64,000 nt of DNA from Liquidambar formosana (lineage: Eukaryota > Streptophyta > Magnoliopsida > Saxifragales > Altingiaceae), in NCBI GenBank assembly GCA_039720395.1, contig CM077824.1:25187278-25251277 (forward strand). The letters are read 5' to 3'. Position numbers and translations under genes: made by a program. Shown here piece by piece: positions 12,489-21,990 of the stretch; within the stretch, counting starts at the first letter, position 1; every line of letters begins with the position of its first letter. The notes under the pieces are model-generated. The model saw only the letters and a program-made list of their open reading frames with translations, had not been told where the DNA came from and did no database searches.

Positions 12489-14060
12489 CTTCTTTGGCAA
12501 TACCAAAACCTTTTGATCAATAAGGTCTTGGACTACCTTTTTTAGTATAACACAGTCCTCTGTATCATGTCCGGGCGCCTGATGGTACAAACAGAATTGG
12601 TGAGGAGTCGAAGGCCTCGGCTTTGAATGGCATGGCAATATGAGCCCTTTATCACAACATTGGTGGAAAACTTGAGTCAAGGTCATGGGAAGCGGCGTGT
12701 ATTGCCTTATGGGTTGACGGGATTGGGACGAGCCTAGCTCGATGGCATTTATGTTGTTGGGAGGAGGCATATTGTGAGTTGGGAGGGGATTTTGAGTGAC
12801 ATTTGGGCGATTTGGTGCGGTGGGTGGTGAAATGATCTGCTTATCGAGCAAATCTTGGATTTCATGGCGGAGGCGGTAACAACGGTTGGTTAGATGGCCT
12901 TTGGCTTGGTGGAACTTGCAATATTCATTTTCATTGTAGTTCTTGGGCAATGGGTTTGGTGGAGGCCTTGGGTCGAGGGGTTTTAGGAGATCACGGCTTC
13001 TCAGCTTTTCAAAAACTCTTTCGAGTGGCATGTATAGCTCGGTGAATTGACGAGGTGAGGTGGAGTCATTTAGGGAGAAAGGGCGAGTGGGTTGGGTAAT
13101 GGTATTGACCTCGGCATTGGGTTTTCCTCCAAAGTTTGTCCTTCGACTCCTTTGGATCTCCTCCGTTTTGATTGTTCCATCGGCGATCGCATCTTCAACT
13201 TGTGTGCCAGCCCCAACAAGAGCCTTGAAGTTCGGAAAGTAATGAGCAAAGAGATGCTTGTGATATACGGGCAGCAAGTTCTTTACCACCAACTGAATCT
13301 GTTCTTCCTCATTCGGTCTGTCTGTCATCTTGGAAGCCTTTTGTCTCCACCTAGTGATGAAGGCGGAGAAAGTCTCATTAACCCCTTGCTTAGTGGTTTC
13401 CAAGTCCCTTCGCGTGACATCCACTTCAGTGTTATACTTGTAATGGTCCGTGAATGCATTGCACACATCCTCCCAAGTTTTGGTTCTATTCTCCTCTAAT
13501 GACAAAAACCATTTCAAGGCGGAACTCGCTAATGACTCATGAAACATTTGAGCCAATAACTCATCGTTCGCCCCTCGATGATGCATAGCTCGCACATACA
13601 TTTTGAGGTGGGTCTTAGGACAGCCTGTTCCATCGAATTTTTCCAACTCCGGCATCTTGAATTGTAACGGGATGCGAGCCTTTGGGAACAAAGACAAAGT
13701 GCGGATGTCCACCATATCATCAGACCTACGGATTCCCTTTAGAGTTTGTTCTAAGGCCTCGACCTTGTTTGCCAGGACGGTTGAGCTCTCCCTTGATGTG
13801 GCTTTGGTTTCCCCTTCCTTGGTCTTGGGTAGTTCTCCCCCTTCTCCTAATGGTTCCTCAGCGGATTCAGACTCATTGGATCCTTGATTGTTATCAGTGG
13901 CACGGGCCCTAGATTCAGGTTCAGAGTTCTTCTGTTGAAGGTCTTGAGCTAACTTGAGTGCGGTCTCGGATACCTGGGTAGTGTGATTAAGCTTTTCCAT
14001 AATAGCTTTCAAAGCGGCCTCAAGGTTGAAACCCCGGTTGCTAGTTCTTTCCTCAGCCAT
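12483..14060 (-). CDS. Ty3/Gypsy gag protein of element A, cut at its 3' end by the Copia array
   Basis: The ORF has 525 codons with an ATG at 14060. The protein would be the structural Gag of a plant Gypsy element, forming the particle that packages element RNA. Residues about 140-290 match the retrotransposon gag domain: a ...ELEKFDGTG... start, an ALKWFLSLEE core and an RRDLETTKQG stretch. Two zinc-knuckle-like C-x2-H-x3-G-H-x4-C motifs follow near residues 381 and 487. The N-terminal 110 residues are acidic and low complexity. The frame ends in LPKKC plus a stop created by the inserted LTR (Cys and stop come from LTR bases), so gag-pol is severed; any pol would lie left of the window. The homologous gag of element B is at 27064-28350. 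The gag assignment is firm. The Tat/Ogre-like lineage is an inference from the long LTR, the primer site and the gag type. Confidence 0.85.
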   Translation of the reverse strand: MAEERTSNRGFNLEAALKAIMEKLNHTTQVSETALKLAQDLQQKNSEPESRARATDNNQGSNESESAEEPLGEGGELPKTKEGETKATSRESSTVLANKVEALEQTLKGIRRSDDMVDIRTLSLFPKARIPLQFKMPELEKFDGTGCPKTHLKMYVRAMHHRGANDELLAQMFHESLASSALKWFLSLEENRTKTWEDVCNAFTDHYKYNTEVDVTRRDLETTKQGVNETFSAFITRWRQKASKMTDRPNEEEQIQLVVKNLLPVYHKHLFAHYFPNFKALVGAGTQVEDAIADGTIKTEEIQRSRRTNFGGKPNAEVNTITQPTRPFSLNDSTSPRQFTELYMPLERVFEKLRSRDLLKPLDPRPPPNPLPKNYNENEYCKFHQAKGHLTNRCYRLRHEIQDLLDKQIISPPTAPNRPNVTQNPLPTHNMPPPNNINAIELGSSQSRQPIRQYTPLPMTLTQVFHQCCDKGLILPCHSKPRPSTPHQFCLYHQAPGHDTEDCVILKKVVQDLIDQKVLVLPKKC

Positions 14061-14809
14061 ATCCGACTCAGTGATGGAATCAGCACTGACTAGGCGCCCT
14101 TATTGATTGCGGATCCAAGCCAGCACGTCTCTCCCTCTACCATAGGGTAAATACTCAGTTTTTCAGCCTAAGGGTCCATCCTAAGCTTCCATAATTATCT
14201 CAAAATCTTTACAACGTACACCCTTAATTAGTTCTCTTAACCAATCACCCTTGCAGGGGTCACGGGGAAGGGTACGTATTAAGGATGTAGGATGTAAAGT
14301 TTCCTTTAATTACCCACTCAATCAACAAAGCATGGCAACACATCACAAACACGGCAGCATATCATCACAACAACGTGTGTGCATATAGGTGATCCAACGG
14401 TGTCCTAGAAGGCCCATTACATGCAATTCTTTCTTTTAAGAGGGTAGGCTAGGGTCCTCAACTTTGCTTGTACCAATCTTTATACCTAACCACATGTGAC
14501 ATCAGGAATGTCGCGTGGGTCCAGCAATACGTGATTGATCCATTTGATATACCCAAGGGCAAGCCCAAGGGTACTTGGCAAGAGAGGTTTGATAGCTTCG
14601 CCCAACACATGGAACCAGGAAAACCAAGGTCGAACTAGGCTATCAGTTGGCAAGGATACATCGAGGGACAATCGAGTGATCATGCAACAGTAGCGCACAC
14701 AATGCAATAAATGAAAGCACACAATCAAGCGGATGCAATGTGATTGATTTTAATTAACAATAAGAAATTAATTTAGCCCAATCAAATTAAATGAGTCTAG
14801 CCCTCGACA
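14061..14809 (-). other. 5' untranslated leader of element A
   Basis: This stretch lies between the primer-binding site and the gag ATG on the minus strand. It has no gene. Part of it (about 14440-14720) is clearly homologous to the leader of element B (about 29080-29370), including a block around 14510-14590, so it may hold packaging or translation signals. A 72-80 codon reading frame on either strand here is not convincing as a gene. Confidence 0.7.
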
Positions 14810-14827
14810 TCCCCAGTGGAGTCGCCA
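14810..14827 (-). other. Primer-binding site of element A
   Basis: The minus strand reads TGGCGACTCCACTGGGGA, three bases from the LTR edge at 14831. The same 18 bases occur at 29456-29473 in element B. Primer sites beginning TGGCGACTC are, as I recall, typical of Ogre/Tat-type Gypsy elements primed by an arginine tRNA. The tRNA identity needs a search against plant tRNA 3' ends. Confidence 0.75.
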
Positions 14828-16864
14828 AACTGTGAACCCACGAAAAAAGAAAGCGCGGAGCCCACAAGGGTTTGGCAAAAAATATAAGGGGTTTAAAGAC
14901 AACAAACAAAAAGGGAGTCGCCACCTCATTTTTTAGGGAAAAGAGGAAAACCACAAAAATGTTTTATTTTCAAAACCACATGACTCCATTAAAGGAAAAG
15001 CAAAATCTTTGAAACCAGAAAATTGGATCCGGGGGCTAAGTTACGACGTGGGAAGGTTCTGGGCAAAAGCCCATAGGCACCCACATCGCCCGAGTTGGTC
15101 TCTTAATTTGATTGGGCTAACTTAACATCTTTTCCACTCAAATATCATCATATATCATCACAAGGCAGCATGCATATCATATATTCCATCCAATCATCCA
15201 TGCATAATCACTCAAATAAAACAAAACAAAAAGAAAAGAAAAGAAAAGAAAAAAAACCTAGGATACTTGGATCCTAGAACGGACTTGAGCCTCACGAAGA
15301 GCGCCTACGTACCATGCAGCGAAATACATGGATCAAAGTCCACGTAGTTCGAAAAGAATAGGGTTACAACCTAATACAAACCTATGGTAAATACCCTAGG
15401 TTTCCTCATTTGAAAATATATTGATTTAATCCAAAACAGAAAACTTCCATAAGAGGAAAACCTTGATAAAAACCAGAATTTTATATTGAAGGAAACCTTT
15501 GATTATTACCATAAGCTTGTATTAAGAAGTAACCCTAGGGGGGAGAAGAGAAAAGAAAGAAAAAGAAAGGTGAATTAGGGCATCTTCAAACCCTACTTAC
15601 CTGAGCGCACAAGCTCCAAACATTAGCCATTTTAGACCATAGCAGCCCTATTTGCAATAGGACAAGCATTGTACCTGTTTGCACCATTACAAGTGCACCA
15701 ATCATGCAAAGAAAGCAATATGCAAATCTGGACAGAACCTTGACTAGGCCTAAAATCATCCATTAATCATGCAAGCAACAAGAATAATGAATAAATAAGG
15801 ACTCTAACTCAATCCTACATGCAATGCCCTAACTAACATGCATAAAAACCTATGAAAGACACACTAACAGGCATAAGATACTCCAATAATATCAATAAAC
15901 ATGATAACTAAGCCAATTCTAACCAAAAAGATATCATTTTATGTAAAATATGCAAACAGGCCTCCCTACGGCGAGCTTTCTTAAGCAAAACTATCCTAAG
16001 ATAATTTCACGTAAAAAAGACGTTATGGGGAGGTGCAACCAACATATCCTACGTAAAATATATACCCTAGAACACAACAGAAAGAATTTCATGCTTAAAC
16101 ACATCACAAAAGGCTCTCATGCAAAACCATACTCAACGAAAAGGATAATTATCCTTAGAAAAGGATAATGTCTCCAAAAAACCTATAAAACATACTATAT
16201 GAATGCAAACCTAGCATGATTCAACTATATGCAGCATATATGGAATGACTATGATGAGCAACAACTCAAAAAGCTAAGCTAAGCATGCTGTATAAGACCT
16301 ATGCGAATTCAGGGTTATCGAAACCCTAATATCACAACTATGCATTAAAACCTATGAAACGACTCTAAGAGATGCTCAAATTATCATGAATATCATTCAT
16401 ATAGCATATATTAACTAACAGGAACATCAACACATGATAACTATCACAGCAACCTAAACATGTGAACTATGCATGATTTAAGGAGATAGAGCGAACCAGG
16501 CTATCAAATCCTTGGTAAACCAGGGATTATCAAGCATATAAAGCCATAAACTATCCTAAAATCATTCATATACTATCCTAAAAACATGGAACTAACCTAA
16601 CATGTGGAGCTATATCATGCACTAGAACTACCATAGAAGAAGAAGAAGAAAGAGAAGCAAGAGAAGCAGAGAATTCATGTTCAGCACTAAAGGGATAGGC
16701 TTACCTCTTGTAGACTCTTCCTTGTCTTCAAACCTCTTGTTTCCTTGCTTGCTTGGGGTTGAAGAGCCTCCTCTTGAAGTCCTTCTAGCTCTCCAAACTC
16801 GTAGCTCCCTCTCTCTCTAAGTGTAAAGTGCAATTAACCTCCTCCTATGTGCTGAATATCATGT

Positions 16865-16877
16865 CCTTTATATAGAG
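16865..16877 (-). promoter_or_regulatory. TATA box of LTR A
   Basis: The minus strand reads CTCTATATAAAGG. It lies 185 bp downstream (element sense) of the GC palindrome, almost the same spacing as in both LTRs of element B (186 bp). Confidence 0.65.
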
Positions 16878-17061
16878 AACTGACCCCCTAAACCAATGGC
16901 TAGGATTAATTCATTAAATAATGATCCTAGGGCTATTAGAGACTCTCTTGGTGCTCAAACAACTCAAACCTACACACTCCTAAGCTCAGACAAGTTGTTT
17001 TGGCGGAGGAAACCGTCAAAAGAGGGAAAGAAGAGTCAGAGTTTGACTTAAAGAAGGACTC

Positions 17062-17145
17062 CTCGGGTGACCAACTAGGCCTGGACGGTTAGCCGTCTGG
17101 GCCCAGACGCCTGACCGTCCAGCCCCGGACGGTTACCCGAGGGCC
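17062..17145 (-). repeat. GC-rich imperfect palindrome in LTR A
   Basis: An inverted repeat of about 84 bp, with outer arms CTCGGGT and ACCCGAG, inner GGACGGTTAGCCGTC-type arms and a GGGCCC centre, in otherwise AT-rich DNA. Homologous palindromes occur at 19431-19510, 43179-43258 and 51532-51612. Confidence 0.85.
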
Positions 17146-19232
17146 CTCTATTTTTTCTCCGGTTTTGACTCCCACTTGCTGTAGAAGTCCTAAAATGCTC
17201 AAATTAAGTCCGATTTTGACGAAATAAAAGCCAAAACGACCATGTTTCGAAGGGGAACACATTTTTAGGCATTTTAGGACAAAAATCCTCAACCATGGGT
17301 GCATGGTTGGGTTTTACAAAGGTGGTTAACCATGGTGCTTCACCGTCGCTAAGCTGGGTTTGTACACGAGGTCAAATCGAATGCCTTCCTAATCGAAAAT
17401 CGATCTTTTTAAACATATTTAGGACATAAATAAAGCCCAATTGAAGTTAAATGAGAAAATTGGTTGGGTCTTATGAGTCAATTTGAGCAAACCAAGAAAG
17501 GGTCTTTTAGCCAACCCGAACCATTACGAGCCGAATTGATCTTAAACCATTAATTCATGAAATTGAACCAATATATGGACTCTATATAACCATATGAACT
17601 CAATGGAATGACTCGGGATCCATTCCAAAGTCAAATGGAAAATATACGGCTTAAAAGACGATTATGCCCTTAAAGTCGCAAAAGTTCTTATTGACCATCA
17701 AGATGAACTCCAAATCACTTCAAAATTCATACACATGATATTCAATGCCATAGAAACTCAATGCAAAAGACTAGACTCAAAAAGGACTCAAAATCCTACA
17801 TGAAATGATATGTCCTAGCTAAGGTGACAAAAATGGGGTGTGACAGAAACTATAAGGATTGCCATGTTCCCCTATTAGGAAACAACCCTAGGGGAAGAAA
17901 GGGAAAGTTTCAAGGAAAGGAAAGAAGGGTGAATTGGGGCACCCTCATACCCTACTTACCTTTAAGCAAAAGCAACCTGTCAAAATATCCACCCTATTGC
18001 ATAGGGTAATCACCTTATATGCAATAGCCAAAATAACCACCCCACGTTGGTGGGGTAGTTGCACCTGTTGTACCTGTCAAACACCTGCAATTTGCATGTA
18101 AAATATACCAAAAATACCAACCAACCAAGCTAGGTTCCAATCAAGCAATTATCATGCTTAAACATAGGCTAACACCTGCTCAAAATATGGCAATAAGAAC
18201 AATGGACAAATCTGGACAGAATTGAAATAGAGCTTAAAATCAACCATAAATCATGTAAACAACATGAATCATAAGCTAACTAAAACCCTAATTCAACCCT
18301 ATATGCAATGACATGCAAAAACCCTAAAACCAACTACTATGGATGCAAAAAATATCATAGTTATCTACTATGCAACACATATGCAGCAACTATGAAGAAA
18401 AACTAAAGAAAACCCTAAGCTATATGCAACTTCCTTAAAACAAGGATGAATGAAACCCTAGAATCACAATGGTGCATAAATCACATGAAGTAACACTCTA
18501 ACATACTAAACAGCCCATGAATATAATCCTAAACATGCATACTAGCTAATAGAAACAACAAAATACGATAAAAACATAAGCTTTAATATGCGAAAGAGTT
18601 ATTTCATGCAGAAAACCAATTTCAGCACTAAAGAAACCCTAGAGTCCCAAACATGCAATAAATCACATGGAATAACATCCTAGCATACTAAACAGCCCAT
18701 GAACATCATCCTAATCATGCATACTAACTCGTAGAAGTAGCAAGACATGATAAAAATATATGCTTTAACCTGAAATCATAGCTATTCAATGCAAAACCCT
18801 GAAACAAAACTCTAGAAACCCTAAAAACACAACTACACATAAAATCACATGGAATAACATTATATCATGCCAATCCAGCCATAAACATTATTCTAATCAT
18901 GTATTCTAAGCATTAGAAGCATCAACACATGATAAAAACATAAGCTTGAACATGAAATAATGCTATCCTATGCAGAAAACCCTAATTTGAATGAAAGAGA
19001 GAAAATGGGAGAGGTATACCTATGGTGGCTGCTGTAGAGAGTCCTCCTCCTCTTATGCACTGCTGGGAATTCCTTCCTTCAAGCCTTCAAGCCCAACTCC
19101 AGCCCTCCTTCAAGCTTTCTCTCTCACTCTCTCACTCAAAGTTTAGGTTAAACTACCCTAAGGATGGCTGCCATAGCCTCCAATGTGCCTCCCACTTCAG
19201 AAATTACCTCCCCTATTGCTGAAGTATAAGGG

Positions 19233-19245
19233 GGTATTTATAGGG
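19233..19245 (-). promoter_or_regulatory. TATA box of the 3' LTR of B
   Basis: The minus strand reads CCCTATAAATACC, 186 bp downstream in element sense of the palindrome at 19431-19510. The 5' LTR copy is at about 42980-42993 with identical spacing. Confidence 0.65.
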
Positions 19246-19430
19246 ATTGAGGGGAAACCCTCAATGGTTGGGATTAAAACCTTAGGGATTGATCCAAGGG
19301 CTCTTAGAGGTTCCCTTGGGGCTCAAGTAGGTCAAATAGGGCTGAAATTAGGGTTAAATGGCGGCTGGAGGCGAGCAAATCCGAGGAAATAGGGAGGGAG
19401 CCGCGTCAAGACTCAAAAAAGGAAAGTGGC

Positions 19431-19510
19431 TCGGGTGACCACCTGGGGCTGGGCGGCTAGCCGCCTGGGCCCAGGCGACTAGCCGCCCAGGCTTGGGTGG
19501 TCACCCGAGG
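19431..19510 (-). repeat. 80-bp near-perfect GC-rich palindrome in the 3' LTR of B
   Basis: The sequence begins with TCGGGTGACCACC and ends with the inverted GGTGGTCACCCGA. The centre is CTGGGCCCAG, and both arms contain the self-complementary GGCGGCTAGCCGCC or a one-base variant. It could fold into a long hairpin in RNA or act as a dyad protein site. Confidence 0.9.
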
Positions 19511-20217
19511 CTATGTCAGCTTAAGCCCATTTTTGACCCTTTCGACTTCCAAATGCGTTTCCGGGCTCAAATCAACTCCGATTTTGACGAAACGAAAGCC
19601 AAAACGACCATGTTTCGAAGGGGAATGTAATTTAAGTCACTTAAGGGCAAGAAACCCTGGCCATGGCTGCATGGTTGGGTCCTACAAAGGCGGTTAACCG
19701 CTATGCCTCACCATCGCTTAGCTTAGGTATGCACATAGGGTCGCACCGAATGCTTTCCAATTCGAAATTCAACCTCCCTATACACATTTGGGGATGAAAT
19801 TAAGACTAATCAAGGTCAAATGAGTAGTCGTAGAGTGAAAATCATGAGCCGATTCTAGCTAACCCGAAATAGGTCTCTTAACCAACCTGAGCCTTGTTGA
19901 GCCATTCTAATCCCGAACCATCAATTTATCGAATTGAACCCATAAATACCTCAAATGCATCCATATGAACTCCAATTGGCAACTTGGAGATCATTTCAAG
20001 GTTAAATGGAAAGTTTGTGGCCTAAAAGACGATTATGCCCCTCAAGTCACAAAAGTTCTTATTAACCCTCAAGATCAACTCCAAATCAAACCAAAATTCA
20101 TACACACCATCCTCAAGGCTCTAGAAACTCAATGCAAAAGACTAGACTCAAAAAGGAAACAAAAAGACACATGAAATGACAAACCCTAGCTAAGGTGGCA
20201 AAAATGGGGTGTGACAG

Positions 20218-21990
20218 AAGCCCCTCATTGGTGCAGTAAGTTTCACTTGCGAACCAATGATAAAAGAACATCCCATTTTTGCCTGGGAGAGTAATTGCAT
20301 CAAATTCAAATGGATAACTCCATCATCCTATGGAATTCATCACATATCTTAAGCATTTAGAAGTCAATGTCTGGGTAAAGGTCAATACCCAGGACAAGTA
20401 GAGGTAACTCTAAGTGAAGGTCAACACCTAGGATGAGTACAAGTCAATACTCGAAGAGAATCGGTATTAGGAGTGAAGGTCAATACTCAGGGTGAGTAAT
20501 AGTCAATACTCGAAAGGAGTAGGGATGAATATGAGTGGAGGTCAACACTCGAAGTGAGTACCAGTTAATACTCGAAAGGAATAGGAATCAGTATTCAGAG
20601 TGAAGGTCAACACTCGGGATGAGTACCAGTCAATACTTGAGACAAATATGCTTTAATGATTAGAATGAGTATGGGTCAATACATAGGGTGAGTATGGGTC
20701 AATACTCAAGATGAATATACGATAATATTCAAGGTAAGAATGGGTCAATACTTAGGATGAGTATATATCAGTACTCGGAATGAGTATAGGTCAATACTCA
20801 GGAGAGCCAATAAGACATTGTATGGGTAAGAGTCATTACTCAAACGAGAACCCATGATGGATAGAATTCAATATCCATACTGAAAATCTAAAAAGAAATT
20901 CCATGAATAGAAGTCAATACTTAAAAACACACAAGCAAGGGTCAATGCTTGCTATGAGTAAGGATCAATACTCATAAAGAAAAGCTTTCGAGCAAGGTTC
21001 ATTGCTTGAAATGAGTAGGATTCAATACTCATAGAGAAAGTTATACGAGCAAGGGTCAATGCTCAAGATAAAATGTATATAAGCAATGGTCAATGCTTGA
21101 AATGAGTAGGATTCAATACTCACAGAGAAAATCACTCGAGCAAGGGTCAATGCTCAAGATAAAATGTATATAAGCAATGGTCAATGCTTGAAATGAGTAG
21201 GATTCAATACTCACAGAGAAAATCACTCGAGCAAGGGTCAATGCTCAAGATAAAATGTATATAAGCAATGGTCAAGGCTTGAAATGAGTAGGATTCAATA
21301 CTCACAGTGAAAATCACTCGAGGAAGGGTCAATGCTCAAGATAAAATGTATATAAGCAAAGGTCAATGCTTGAAATGAGTAGGATTCAATACTCACAGAG
21401 AAAATCATTCGAGCAAGGGTCAATGCTCAAGATAAAATGTATATAAGCAAAGGTCAATGCTTGATATGAGTAGGATTCAATACTCACAGAGAAAATTATT
21501 CGAGCAAGGGTTAATACTCAAGATAAAATGTATATAAGCAAAGGTCAATGCTTGAAATGAGTAGGATTCAATACTCACAGAGAAAATCATTCGAGCAAGG
21601 GTCAATACTCAAGATAAAATGTATATAAGCAAAGGTCAATGCTTGAAATGAGTAGGAGTCAATACGCACAGAGAAAACTATATGAACAAAAGTCACTGTT
21701 GGTGATGAGTAGGGGTCAATACTCAAGAATGCCGAGAGATTGCATAGGTAGAAGTCAATACCTAAAACAATAACATATGAATAGAGGAGACATGCCGAAG
21801 GGGTTTGGAATCAATACCTATGATAGATAAGAATCAATATTATAGAACGAACAAGGATCAATGCTCGAGAGGGGAGTATGAGTGAATACTCAAAATGAGT
21901 GAAGGTCAACACTCAAGATGAATAATAGTAAATATTCCAAATGAGCAAAGGTTAGTGCTCAAGAAAGAAAAAATATATATATATATATAT
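20218..21990 (-). repeat. 3' untranslated region of element B with degenerate tandem repeats
   Basis: This lies between the 3' LTR and the inserted solo LTR. Much of it consists of diverged copies of a 20-30 bp motif with the core GTCAATACTC and GAGTA, culminating in a regular 91-bp array. It ends in an (AT)n run (about 21972-21990). No ORF of note is present. Tandem repeats between coding region and 3' LTR are known in Ogre/Tat-type plant elements. Confidence 0.85.
20985..21690. repeat. 91-bp tandem repeat array
   Basis: The marker AAAATGTATA starts at 21070, 21161, 21252, 21343, 21434, 21525 and 21616, a strict 91-bp period. Each unit contains GAGCAAGGGTCAATGCTC, AAGCAAWGGTCAATGCTT and GAGTAGGATTCAATACTC, so the unit is itself built from three diverged copies of a shorter, partly palindromic motif. 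Units to the left are shorter and more diverged. Confidence 0.95.

Larger units (their letters stand above)
14831..17845 (-). repeat. 5' LTR of Gypsy element A
   Basis: The LTR is 3015 bp long and on the minus strand starts TGTCACACCCCATTTTTG and ends GGGTTCACA (TG/CA ends). The primer-binding site lies just inside. Promoter elements on the minus strand are a GC-rich imperfect palindrome (17062-17145) and a TATA box (16865-16877). The right edge abuts GAAAC (17846-17850), which is internal to the LTR of element B, so A is inserted in B. A poly(A)/purine tract lies at 15215-15255. Short plus-strand ORFs inside are not genes. Confidence 0.92.
17846..20217 (-). repeat. 3' LTR of Gypsy element B, interrupted by element A
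   Basis: This portion aligns throughout to 30209-30773 plus 42137-43963, the 5' LTR of the same element. The right end is GGGTGTGACA, i.e. a TGTCACACCC start on the minus strand. Its left part lies beyond element A and the window edge. The neighbouring bases GAAGCCCCTC (20218-20227) read as a purine-rich GAGGGGCTTC on the sense strand just before the LTR, which fits a polypurine tract and supports 3' LTR status. TATA box 19233-19245; palindrome 19431-19510. Confidence 0.9.

Noticed and set aside
13092..13912. Plus-strand ORFs of 60-135 codons opposite the gag of element A
   Set aside because: Shadow frames of the real minus-strand gag, which has a clear domain and zinc knuckles.
20400..21960. 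Regular repeats suggestive of a CRISPR array
   Set aside because: The 91-bp units are contiguous with no unique spacers and lie in the 3' region of a plant retroelement.
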